DNA from: an uncultured Bacteroidales bacterium
Lineage (GTDB): Bacteria > Bacteroidota > Bacteroidia > Bacteroidales > WCHB1-69
Reading direction: 5' to 3'
Length of the DNA stretch: 64,000 nucleotides
Assembly (NCBI GenBank): GCA_934699095.1
Contig: CAKUVI010000005.1
Coordinates: 124,001-188,000 of the forward strand
The number at the start of each line of letters is the position of its first letter. The first letter of the stretch is position 1. Position numbers and translations under genes: made by a program. Under the pieces are notes generated by a model. It did not search any database. It was given only the letters and a program-made list of their open reading frames with translations, and was not told where the DNA came from. Shown piece by piece: positions 40,597 through 49,120 of this stretch.

Positions 40597-41201
40597 AAAC
40601 GTAGGTTTTATTTAAGCATTATTCATGTTACTTTTTTCTTGATAAAAACTGCGGTTAAGCGAGAGAAAAGAAAGCTATCTTGCTTTTCCGATCGAGAGCA
40701 GTTTATGTAAAAAGTAACCAAAAAATCAAGCCGACATTAAAGCCCACCCGCTCTGTCGGAACCTAACAACAGCGGCAGAGGAGAGAGTCCGCCGGCCAGC
40801 CCAGCCCACGTGCGAAATAACTAACAAACTCTCCGAAGGAGAGTTAAAACGCGCCTAAGAAATATTTTCGTAAAAAATGTGAAACGTTTACGCGTTAAAA
40901 AATTGCGTCTGTCTGAATGATTGCGCGTTGCGATATGATTTCAAGCTGCACGACAAGAAATATGATGCAAAATCAGCGAGCCCTGACGTCAGGAATGAGT
41001 TTAGCAATTTTAGCGGAAAGGTTTCCCCATTTTTAGAAAATATTTCTTCAGCGCAAACCCTTTCTTTGTTTTACTTTTAATAAATTGCTCTCGCTCGAAA
41101 ATAGAAGCGAGCTTCTATTTTGCTCGTTTAACCGCAATTTTCTTTGGGGTTATCAAAGAAAGTAAAGGAGACAAAAAACGGCTGCTCAAAAACCTACGTT
41201 T
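40597..41201. repeat. Gene-free imperfect palindrome of about 605 bp
   Basis: The two halves are imperfect inverted copies. Matching pairs, outermost first, are AAACGTAGGTTTT (40597) with 41189-41201, TTACTTTTTTCTTGAT (40628) with about 41152-41165, TGCGGTTAAGCGAG (40650) with 41123-41136 (13 of 14), AAGAAATATTTTC (40857) with 41036-41048, and AAAATTGC (40899) with 41004-41011. Each arm also has its own hairpins, for example AACTCTCC-GAA-GGAGAGTT at 40827-40845. No open frame of note exists. It may be two inverted copies of a mobile non-coding repeat or one large fold-back element. Confidence 0.8.
40982..40993. repeat. 12-bp perfect palindrome inside the large element
   Basis: CCTGACGTCAGG lies near the centre of the large imperfect palindrome, in the unpaired apex. 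It could be a protein-binding site or simply part of the fold. Confidence 0.5.
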
Positions 41202-41414
41202 ATATTAACCAACTCTTCCATATAGTTTGAAGAAAGGCTGCTGCAGTGAATTGTGGCACGTCTGCAGGTTGATTGCAATATTCAGATTCTTATCAGTAAT
41301 CACCACATTTTTCGAAAAATGATATTTTGGAATTTTTTTTAAAGCGGAGTTGCTGACTGTAATAAAAAATATCAACAATATTGCGATTTTATTGGAAAAA
41401 TCAGTGGATTTTGT
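41202..41414. other. AT-rich upstream region of the glycogen gene
   Basis: No gene or strong repeat is seen between the palindromic element and the promoter at 41415. TTGG at 41392-41395 is a likely -33 element. Confidence 0.4.
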
Positions 41415-41422
41415 TAAATTTG
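41415..41422 (+). promoter_or_regulatory. -7 box of the glycogen synthase-phosphorylase gene
   Basis: TAAATTTG followed by CAC matches the consensus. TTGG lies 19 nt upstream at the expected -33 spacing. The ATG is 42 nt downstream. Confidence 0.7.
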
Positions 41423-41463
41423 CACTTTTTAGTATTATTTTAAAATTTTTCGAGTAACTATTT

Positions 41464-44400
41464 ATGAGTCAACGACATAGTGATTATATTTTTGAAACAT
41501 CGTGGGAGATATGTAATAAAGTAGGCGGCATTTACACCGTACTTTCCACTAAAGCGGCAACAGTTGTAGAGAATTATCATGATCGTTATATCTGTATCGG
41601 GCCTGATATTTCCAAGGAGTACAATGATGATTTTGTAGAAGACCCTTCGTTATTCAAGAACTGGCGGGAGGTGGTTGCGCGCGACGGCTTGAAGGTGCGC
41701 ATTGGCAGATGGCAGATAGTGGGTTCCCCGATAGTCTTCTTGGTTGACTTTACTAATTTCTTTGAAAAAAAGAATGAGATTTTGACTAAATTCTGGCTTA
41801 ATTTCAAGTTGGACTCAATTTCAGGGCAGTGGGACTATATTGAACCAGCTCTTTTCGGCTACGCTGCCGGGAGGGTTATAGAGAGCTTCTATAACTTCTA
41901 CTGCAACTCGATGGACAAGATAGTGGCGCATTTCCACGAGTGGATGACCGGAACAGGCATTCTCTATATCGAATCTGTTGCGCCTCAGATAGCTACCGTG
42001 TTCACCACCCATGCTACTGTTCTCGGGCGTTGTATCGCGGGCAACGGTCTTCCGTTATATTCCAACACTCTGCAATACAAGCCTTTTGAAACCGCCCAGC
42101 GATTTGGCGTGCAGTCGAAATACTCTCTTGAGTCGCTCTCTGCAAAACATGCCGACGCTTACACAACGGTGAGTGACATAACCAATCGCGAGTGCGCCGC
42201 ATTCTTCGAGAAACCTGCCGATGTGATTACCATCAACGGATTTGAAAATGCTTTTGTGCCCAAAGGCGAGGATTTTGACAACAAACGTAAGATGGCCCGC
42301 GAGAAACTTCTCCAAGTGGCGTCAACACTCACCCAGACCCAGATCTCTGACGATGCCCTTTTGGTCATAAACAGCGGTCGTTATGAGTTTAAGAATAAAG
42401 GTATTGACGTGTTTGTGAAGAGCTTGGCCAAGGTTGCCGAAGCCAATCCTGAACGCACCGTGGTGGCCTTTATCACCGTCCCGGCCGGACATGGCGGTAA
42501 AGACGAGGAACTCGCATCGCAGATGAATATGCCAGTAGGCGGAATTCCGATGTCAGACCGTTTTTTGACCCATGTTCTGAATGATCCGTATCATGATCCT
42601 ATACTCAATGAAATCAGTAACAACGGTCTCCACAATGCCGCAGACCAGAATGTGAAAATTGTATTCGCCCCAGTCTATCTTGACGGCGAAGACGGAATCT
42701 TCAATATGAAATATTACGACCTGTTGATAGGTTTCGACCTTTCTGTATTTCCGTCTTATTACGAGCCATGGGGATACACTCCGCTGGAGAGCATAGCCTT
42801 CGGGATACCAACCATTACCACATCCCTTGCCGGTTTCGGTGCTTGGATAAAAGAGCATTTCACAAATCAGCAGAGCGTATGTGTAATCCCTCGCAACGAC
42901 AACAATGATGCTGAGGTTGTGGAAGCCATAGCCGAGAAGATAATTTTCTACGGCAACTGCACACCGCAGGCAATGCGAGAGATACGATCCAATGCCATGA
43001 ATATATCAGAAAAAGCCCTCTGGCAGCATCTTTTCGACAACTATGAGAAGACCTATGAGATAGCACTTGGCAAGAGTGAAAGCCGTTACTCTCAATATCA
43101 GAACAAGACATCAAACATGGGCGTGATGGTGGAAGAACTGTGCGTTGAGAAGCCAAAATGGCACCGTGTGTCGGTGAAATCGCAACTTCCTGAGGCTTTG
43201 CAACAGCTTGAGACTCTGTCTGAAAACCTCTGGTGGAGCTGGAACTTCGAAGCGCGCGAGCTATTCGAGGAAATAGCCGGCCCGGAACTTTGGAAAGAGT
43301 GCGAGGAGAATCCTATCCACGCTCTTCAGCTTCTGCCTTTGGAACGTCTCGAGTCCTTCGCTAACGATGATGCCTTCATCAGTAGGCTCGCAGCTGTGTA
43401 CGATCGCTTCCAACGGTATATCAACGAGCCAAAAACCCGTAAGGAGGACAAAATCGCCTATTTCAGCATGGAATTCGGCATCAGCAACGAGCTGAAAATC
43501 TTCTCCGGCGGTCTCGGAATGTTGGCAGGCGATTATTTAAAGGAGGCCAGCGACTGCAATGTTAACATGATAGGAGTGGGGCTGCTGTATCGTTACGGAT
43601 ATTTCCAACAGCAGATTTCGGCTTACGGTGAACAGGTCAACCTCTATCCGCCGCAAAGCTTTTCAAAACTCCCTATTAAACCATACAAGGACGAGAATGG
43701 CAATTGGCTTTATGTAAGTATTCCAATGCCAGGCAGAAATCTCTTCGCCAGGATCTGGCGCGTCGATGTAGGACGTATCCCTTTGTATCTTTTGGATACC
43801 GATTTTGACAAAAACTGGCAAGAAGACCGCGGCGTCACCGCCACTCTGTATGGTGGAGATGTTGAAAACCGCCTCAAGCAGGAAATTCTTCTGGGAATCG
43901 GCGGCGTACGGATGCTCAAAGCAATAGGGGAGAACCCTTCAATATTCCACCTTAACGAAGGTCATGCCGCCTTCTTGAATCTGGAGAGAATTTGTCAGGT
44001 GATGCAAAACGAGCATGTCAACCGGCAAATTGCAACCGAAATCGTTAAGGCTTCATCACTCTACACTACCCATACACCTGTTCCTGCCGGCCATGACGCT
44101 TTTACAGAGGACCTTATGCGAACATATTTCGCAAATTATTGCGAACTCTTAAATGTCAGCTGGGAGACCTTCATGGGATTTGGCAGAAAACACGACAAGA
44201 ACACGTTCGATAAGTTCTCGATGAGTATCTTGGCATGCCATTTTTCACAGGAAATCAATGGTGTAAGCCGCATTCACGGCCGTGTTTCACAAGAGATGTT
44301 CTCAGATCTTTATGAAGGACGCTTCCCTCAGGAATCGCATATCGGCTATGTAACCAATGGAGTGCACTATCCTACATGGGCACACAAGCGTTGGCAGACA

Positions 44401-45693
44401 CTGCATCGTGAGGTTTTCGGACCAGATTTTGAAAAAGACGCTTCAAATCCGGATATTTGGAGCAAGATCAATAACGTTGACGAGTCTGTGATCTGGAATT
44501 TGAAGCAGGAGCTTCGTCAGGAGATGATATCTGCAATCAAAATAATGCTTGCAGAGCAGATGCGCAGCCGTAACGAATCCCCGGCCTTGATCGAACAGAC
44601 ACTCAAATCACTCCGCGATGACGTGCTCACTATCGGTTTCGCTCGCAGATTTGCAACCTATAAACGTGCACATCTGCTCTTTATGAACGAGGAAAAACTC
44701 AAAAACCTCCTCAACAATCCTGAGAAACCTGTGCAGTTTATTTTCGCAGGAAAGGCACACCCTCATGACAAGGCAGGACAAGACCTTATAAAACGCATCA
44801 TAGAACTCAGCCGCCGCAAGGAATTCATCGGCAAAATAGTGTTCGTTGAAAACTATAACATGATATTGGCTAAAAAGCTTGTTTCAGGTTGCGACGTTTG
44901 GATGAACACCCCGACAAGACCTTTGGAGGCTTCAGGTACAAGCGGTGAAAAGGCCGTTATGAATGGCGTACTCAACCTTAGCGTTCTCGATGGTTGGTGG
45001 GCCGAGGGTTATGTTCCTAACGCAGGATGGGCCCTTAAAGAAGAAGTGACCTACAAAGACAACCGTCTCCAGGATGAACTTGATGCTGAAACATTGTATA
45101 ACATTATCAATGAGGAAATCACAGAAGCATTCTACAGACGCAACCAATACAATATTCCATCTCTTTGGGTCGATATGATGAAGAAATGCTTCACCCAAAT
45201 TTCACCCAAGTTCACGATGAAACGCCAATTGGATGATTATTATTCCAAATTCTACCATAAATTGATGGACAGATATCATGTTTTGAGAAGCAACGACAAT
45301 GAAAATATAAAAGACATGCTGAAATGGGAAGAAAAGGTGCTTTCTGAATGGAATAATATTGAATGCGTTGAAGTCGTGCGCCCTCAAGATGACAAGAACA
45401 CCTTCTGCGTGGGGGATGATGTCGATTTTAAAATCCGACTCCTTATCGGCAACCTCTCACCAGAAGATTTAAAAATAGAGATGATACTTGTGACACCGGA
45501 AGAGCACAACAAACCGGCGAAATTGGTCCACAAACTTCCGTTCGAGGTCGAAAAAACAGATGGGGATGTCTATACATACTCCTGCAAACAGATGACCAAA
45601 TACATAGGTATCTATGATTGCGCAATAAGAATCATACCGACAAATCCACTGCTGCCGCATGATATGGACTTTAACATTGTAAGATGGATGTAA
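41464..45693 (+). CDS. Fused GT3 glycogen synthase and GT35 alpha-glucan phosphorylase
   Basis: This 1409-residue protein joins two opposing enzymes. Residues about 1-550 match eukaryote-like GT3 glycogen synthase: ETSWEICNKVGGIYTV at the start, FTTHATVLGR and the catalytic-loop YYEPWGYTPLE with Glu434. Residues about 570-660 form a DUF3417 domain (LSENLWWSWNFEARELFE). The GT35 phosphorylase follows (IAYFSMEFGISNELKIFSGG), with the pyridoxal-phosphate lysine at about Lys1163 in GTSGEKAVMNG. The synthase adds glucosyl units to glycogen and the phosphorylase releases glucose 1-phosphate. Its end overlaps thiN by 10 nt. Confidence 0.92.
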   Translation: MSQRHSDYIFETSWEICNKVGGIYTVLSTKAATVVENYHDRYICIGPDISKEYNDDFVEDPSLFKNWREVVARDGLKVRIGRWQIVGSPIVFLVDFTNFFEKKNEILTKFWLNFKLDSISGQWDYIEPALFGYAAGRVIESFYNFYCNSMDKIVAHFHEWMTGTGILYIESVAPQIATVFTTHATVLGRCIAGNGLPLYSNTLQYKPFETAQRFGVQSKYSLESLSAKHADAYTTVSDITNRECAAFFEKPADVITINGFENAFVPKGEDFDNKRKMAREKLLQVASTLTQTQISDDALLVINSGRYEFKNKGIDVFVKSLAKVAEANPERTVVAFITVPAGHGGKDEELASQMNMPVGGIPMSDRFLTHVLNDPYHDPILNEISNNGLHNAADQNVKIVFAPVYLDGEDGIFNMKYYDLLIGFDLSVFPSYYEPWGYTPLESIAFGIPTITTSLAGFGAWIKEHFTNQQSVCVIPRNDNNDAEVVEAIAEKIIFYGNCTPQAMREIRSNAMNISEKALWQHLFDNYEKTYEIALGKSESRYSQYQNKTSNMGVMVEELCVEKPKWHRVSVKSQLPEALQQLETLSENLWWSWNFEARELFEEIAGPELWKECEENPIHALQLLPLERLESFANDDAFISRLAAVYDRFQRYINEPKTRKEDKIAYFSMEFGISNELKIFSGGLGMLAGDYLKEASDCNVNMIGVGLLYRYGYFQQQISAYGEQVNLYPPQSFSKLPIKPYKDENGNWLYVSIPMPGRNLFARIWRVDVGRIPLYLLDTDFDKNWQEDRGVTATLYGGDVENRLKQEILLGIGGVRMLKAIGENPSIFHLNEGHAAFLNLERICQVMQNEHVNRQIATEIVKASSLYTTHTPVPAGHDAFTEDLMRTYFANYCELLNVSWETFMGFGRKHDKNTFDKFSMSILACHFSQEINGVSRIHGRVSQEMFSDLYEGRFPQESHIGYVTNGVHYPTWAHKRWQTLHREVFGPDFEKDASNPDIWSKINNVDESVIWNLKQELRQEMISAIKIMLAEQMRSRNESPALIEQTLKSLRDDVLTIGFARRFATYKRAHLLFMNEEKLKNLLNNPEKPVQFIFAGKAHPHDKAGQDLIKRIIELSRRKEFIGKIVFVENYNMILAKKLVSGCDVWMNTPTRPLEASGTSGEKAVMNGVLNLSVLDGWWAEGYVPNAGWALKEEVTYKDNRLQDELDAETLYNIINEEITEAFYRRNQYNIPSLWVDMMKKCFTQISPKFTMKRQLDDYYSKFYHKLMDRYHVLRSNDNENIKDMLKWEEKVLSEWNNIECVEVVRPQDDKNTFCVGDDVDFKIRLLIGNLSPEDLKIEMILVTPEEHNKPAKLVHKLPFEVEKTDGDVYTYSCKQMTKYIGIYDCAIRIIPTNPLLPHDMDFNIVRWM

Positions 45694-46355
45694 ACGAAAG
45701 ATCTCTGTTCTGGGAGCGGGAGTTTGAAGATGTCGAGACCGTTGTGGTCGGGAATGGAGAGCTTACGGATTCACCAGAGTCGCTGAAGCTGTTGACAGGT
45801 GGTGCGCGCGTCATCTGCTGTGACGGTGCAGTCCAGAAGCTTCTGTCAATCAATATAATCCCTGATGTCGTCGTCGGTGATGGCGACTCTATGGACAAAT
45901 CTTTGTTGCAGAAACATGGTATTCCATATTTTCCTGATGCAAGCGAGGAATATAACGATCTGCAGAAAGCCTTGAGATATTGCTTGTCTAACATGTTCGA
46001 CAATGTAGTTCTTCTCGGCTTTGGGGGCCTTCGGGAGGATCATTTTATCGCAAACCTGAGCATTTGGGTGATGTATAGCGTCCGTTTCCACAAAATTATA
46101 ATGTTGACCGAGCACGGGATTTTCAACGTGATGAGGAAACAGTGCGAGTTCAGATCTTTCTGTGGAATGCAGGTTTCGGTATTTGTAAGAGATGACAAGA
46201 CAGAGATCTCTTTCTCGGGACTAAAATATCCGGTCAATGACCGTTCTTTTGTCTGGTTATGGGAAGGCAGTTTGAATGAGGCAACCGGACCGTCTTTTCA
46301 GATCTCATCCAATAATGAATCGCCTGTGATTGTATATCGCGCCAAAAGTAGATAG
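45684..46355 (+). CDS. thiN: Thiamine pyrophosphokinase
   Basis: The 223-residue enzyme converts thiamin and ATP into thiamin pyrophosphate. Motifs are CCDGAVQKLL, VVVGDGDSMD, EEYNDLQKAL and GFGGLREDHFIANL, matching the ATP- and Mg-binding blocks of the family. The usual TD in the third block is ND here. It overlaps the glycogen gene and faces the TPP-controlled receptor gene convergently, so both serve thiamin salvage. Confidence 0.88.
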   Translation: MDVNERSLFWEREFEDVETVVVGNGELTDSPESLKLLTGGARVICCDGAVQKLLSINIIPDVVVGDGDSMDKSLLQKHGIPYFPDASEEYNDLQKALRYCLSNMFDNVVLLGFGGLREDHFIANLSIWVMYSVRFHKIIMLTEHGIFNVMRKQCEFRSFCGMQVSVFVRDDKTEISFSGLKYPVNDRSFVWLWEGSLNEATGPSFQISSNNESPVIVYRAKSR

Positions 46356-46394
46356 GACATTTTTATCGACACAATAGTTAACTGAAGATATTTG

Positions 46395-46429
46395 CAAAAA
46401 AAAAGGAAGGGTCTTGCCCTTCCTTTTTT
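46395..46429. terminator. Terminator between thiN and the thiamin receptor gene
   Basis: AAGGAAGGG and CCCTTCCTT form a stem around TCTTG with A and T tracts on either side. It can serve both convergent transcripts. Confidence 0.85.
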
Positions 46430-46448
46430 GCTTTATCAGTATGCTTTG

Positions 46449-48716
46449 TTAGAATTTGATTCTTATACCACCAAGGAAATTGATTCCGGCTTGTGGGAAA
46501 TAATAGGAATCGTATATTTTTTCGCTGCCATAATATCCAGTGTAAACTGCGGCATTGCTCTGATACTTGCTGTTGAAAAGATTGTTGATGTTGAAGAAAA
46601 GCTCCAGATCTTTGAGACATTTGAAGTGGAATGTATAGGAGACGCGCAGATTGGTGTAGGTGTATGGTTTCAAGATGTTTTTCTCATTGTCGTCACCTGA
46701 ATTGTCGAGGTATTGTTTGCTGACATACTTGGTTATGAGAGAAATGTTGAAGTCTTTGAGGGGTGTGAATGTGAAGTCGTTGCCGATAACGACGTTTGGT
46801 GAGTAGGCGAGCGGGGTGTTGCCGAGTTTCTCAACTCGGTAACCATTGCCAGCGCCCCAGTCTTCAGTGTAGTGGGTGTAGTCGATAACGCGATTCAGGC
46901 TGAAACCGCCGTTGATGTGCCATGTGAAGAATCTTACAGGGCGGTAAGCGGCGGAAAGCTCGATGCCGGCGCGGTAACTTCTGTCAACATTGACCATCAG
47001 TGGATCGCCAGTCTGGTCGAGCTCGCCGGAACGCACCAGCTGGTCGTGGTAGTACATGCCGTACAATGTTGTGTTGAAGAAGAACTTGTCGGTGTAGTTC
47101 ATGTAGCTGAATTCCACGTCAAAGAGGGTCTCCGGAACGGGTTTGCGGCTGTCAGGTGCACCAACGAGGTCGTTGCGGGTAGGCTCGCGGTTGGCTGTTG
47201 CTAAGGAGAGGTCGAAGCTGTGTTTTAATTTGTTGCCCTGGAGGAAGTAGTGCAGGGTGATTCTCGGGTTGATGAAAGCCCAGGTGTATTCCTGTGGTAT
47301 TGGTGTCAGTTCATCATTTACACCGTCGATCACATAGTTTATTCTGCGGAACTGGGCTTCGGCTGTCACGCTGAAATTCTTGTACCAATAGCGGATGTTT
47401 CCGAAGAATTTGGTCTGCAGTTTGTTGCCCGTGCCGCGGTACCATTCGTACATGGGCGGGCATTCCACCACGCGTCTTGGCTCAACCCATACTATGTCAC
47501 CGTAGTGCTTGCCGTTGTAGTTGTTGAAGTCCATTCCTACTACCCAGCGCAGTCCTTGATTTTGGTCGTTTTTAAAGACAAGGCTTCCGATTGTTTGAGC
47601 TAAAACACCATAATAATAGTTGTCTAGATACTTTTGAGTTACAAAATCTGCGCGGACTGAGTCTTCGTACAGAGGCGTCAAACCGTATTTGTTGATTTTC
47701 TTGTCATCTTTATACTGCTCATAGTAACCGTAACCGCGGGTGAGGTAGGGCATGACCTTCAGGGTGTGGTGCTGACGTCCGTCTTTGCGAACCCAGTTCT
47801 TCACATATTCCAATTGATAGAATGTCTGGCGGTAATGGTCGTACGAATCCTCATAGTAGTGGCGGTCGCCGTTTGCATCCCAATATTCGCCGCAGGAGTT
47901 GTAGGTACGGTTTCCATCTATGAAAAGAATATCGTAAGGTATGCCGTTCCAGGCAAGACCGGAGTTCTCGTTGCCATAGAGAAGGTTGAAGTTTATTGTA
48001 CCATAGTCTTTGTTTTTCTTGAAATTGAGAAGTCGGTATTGTGCGGTGACGAAACCGGAATTGAGTCTGACGCCTGAGTGGTCGATGAAGCCGTTGCTGC
48101 GTATGTCGGAGAAGGAAGCCAGCATAGAGAATCTTTTGCCGATAAGGCCGGTGCCGGCGCTCACGGTGTTGTGGAATGTCTTGAACGATCCGATTGCGCT
48201 GCGCACCTCCGCGAAGGGGTTAGTAGGTATGCTGCGGGTTTCGAAGTTGATGCGGGCACCGTATGATGTGCTGCCGTCTGATGTATTAGCACCGCTCTGA
48301 ACGCTGACATTCTCTATGTATGTGCCCATGTCTGGAAGGTTTACCAACCATGAACCCTGTGACTCGGCGTTGTTGATTGTGACGCCGTTAAGTGTGGTGT
48401 TGATACGGGTCTGGTCAATACCGCGGATGAACATGTAGGTGGCACCAAGACCATTACCTGATTCCGATGAGGTTACAATTGACGGCATAAGTTCCAACAA
48501 GTTGTTCACACTCCCGTTACCTTGTTGAAGGCGGATTTGGGGGAGTGACATTGTGGTTACGTTTGCCGCCTGTTGTACTGTGGGTTTGGTGAACTCAATG
48601 GTCACTTCTTGCACCTTGATAGTGTCTTTTTTTTGCGCATGTAGCGTGGGCAGCGACAGCATAAGCGCCAGTGCCAGCACAGCGTTTCTGATTTTTGATA
48701 CTTGATTTTTAAGCAT
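46449..48716 (-). CDS. TonB-dependent outer-membrane receptor, probable thiamin uptake
   Basis: The 755-residue protein has a signal peptide ending near LHAQ (about 27), a plug domain (residues about 45-170, with YMFIRGIDQTRINTTLNGV) and a 22-strand-type barrel. It ends in a terminal aromatic signature (LGGIRIKF). A TPP riboswitch lies in its leader, so the likely substrate is thiamin or a phosphorylated form. Energy comes from TonB-ExbBD. No inner-membrane PnuT-type transporter is visible next to it. Confidence 0.88.
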   Translation of the reverse strand: MLKNQVSKIRNAVLALALMLSLPTLHAQKKDTIKVQEVTIEFTKPTVQQAANVTTMSLPQIRLQQGNGSVNNLLELMPSIVTSSESGNGLGATYMFIRGIDQTRINTTLNGVTINNAESQGSWLVNLPDMGTYIENVSVQSGANTSDGSTSYGARINFETRSIPTNPFAEVRSAIGSFKTFHNTVSAGTGLIGKRFSMLASFSDIRSNGFIDHSGVRLNSGFVTAQYRLLNFKKNKDYGTINFNLLYGNENSGLAWNGIPYDILFIDGNRTYNSCGEYWDANGDRHYYEDSYDHYRQTFYQLEYVKNWVRKDGRQHHTLKVMPYLTRGYGYYEQYKDDKKINKYGLTPLYEDSVRADFVTQKYLDNYYYGVLAQTIGSLVFKNDQNQGLRWVVGMDFNNYNGKHYGDIVWVEPRRVVECPPMYEWYRGTGNKLQTKFFGNIRYWYKNFSVTAEAQFRRINYVIDGVNDELTPIPQEYTWAFINPRITLHYFLQGNKLKHSFDLSLATANREPTRNDLVGAPDSRKPVPETLFDVEFSYMNYTDKFFFNTTLYGMYYHDQLVRSGELDQTGDPLMVNVDRSYRAGIELSAAYRPVRFFTWHINGGFSLNRVIDYTHYTEDWGAGNGYRVEKLGNTPLAYSPNVVIGNDFTFTPLKDFNISLITKYVSKQYLDNSGDDNEKNILKPYTYTNLRVSYTFHFKCLKDLELFFNINNLFNSKYQSNAAVYTGYYGSEKIYDSYYFPQAGINFLGGIRIKF

Positions 48717-48776
48717 AAACTCTTACAGTTTTGGTTTATAAATAATTGAAACAATACTGAAAGAGGGATAAGAGGA

Positions 48777-48859
48777 CGTTGTGAATCTCCCTACGGCGGC
48801 ATTATCCGCATCAGGTTCAACGGGTCTGATCTCAGCCTTAAGGCACCCCTTTCAAAACG
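48777..48859 (-). promoter_or_regulatory. TPP riboswitch
   Basis: On the minus strand the aptamer contains the conserved GGGGTGCC, GGCTGAGAT, ACCC, GAACCTGAT, GGATAATGCC and CGTAGGGA in order. P1 is formed by CGTTTTGAA and TTCACAACG with one mismatch. It begins right at the predicted transcript start and lies about 60 nt before the receptor ATG. Thiamin pyrophosphate binding should lower expression. Confidence 0.96.
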
Positions 48860-48863
48860 GTGG

Positions 48864-48871
48864 CAAAGATA
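48864..48871 (-). promoter_or_regulatory. -7 box of the thiamin receptor gene
   Basis: The minus strand reads TATCTTTG followed by CCACC, an exact match immediately upstream of the riboswitch. Confidence 0.7.
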
Positions 48872-49005
48872 CTAAATTTTTGGTGATGTAATGAATGCTT
48901 TTTCTGTCTTCTTAATAAAAACGTACGATTAATTACAGTCAATTGCAATTCCCTTCTATTTAGAATGGGTGATTGGAGGCGGGGGGACAATTTTACAATG
49001 GACAA

Positions 49006-49035
49006 TGTAGAGACGCGCCATGGCGCGTCTCTACA
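49006..49035. repeat. 30-bp perfect palindrome (GTAGRGACG family)
   Basis: TGTAGAGACGCGCCA is followed directly by its exact complement with no loop. It lies in a gene-free stretch between two divergent or terminating units and carries no T tract. Its ends match the repeat after tRNA-Ser, and it looks like a REP-type dispersed element. Confidence 0.8.
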
Positions 49036-49065
49036 GGTTATATCAATTATACCATACAACGATTA

Positions 49066-49097
49066 ACAAAAAAAGCGTCCTGAAAAGGACGCTTTTG
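49066..49097 (-). terminator. Terminator of secDF
   Basis: On the minus strand AAAAGCGTCC and GGACGCTTTT enclose TTTTCA and are followed by seven T residues. It lies 24 nt after the secDF stop. Confidence 0.88.
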
Positions 49098-49120
49098 GAA
49101 TTGTCATAATATATTGCTGA

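Noticed and set aside
40597..41201. CRISPR array or tandem repeat at the palindromic region
   Set aside because: The repeats are inverted and nested, with no regular spacer pattern and no cas genes nearby.
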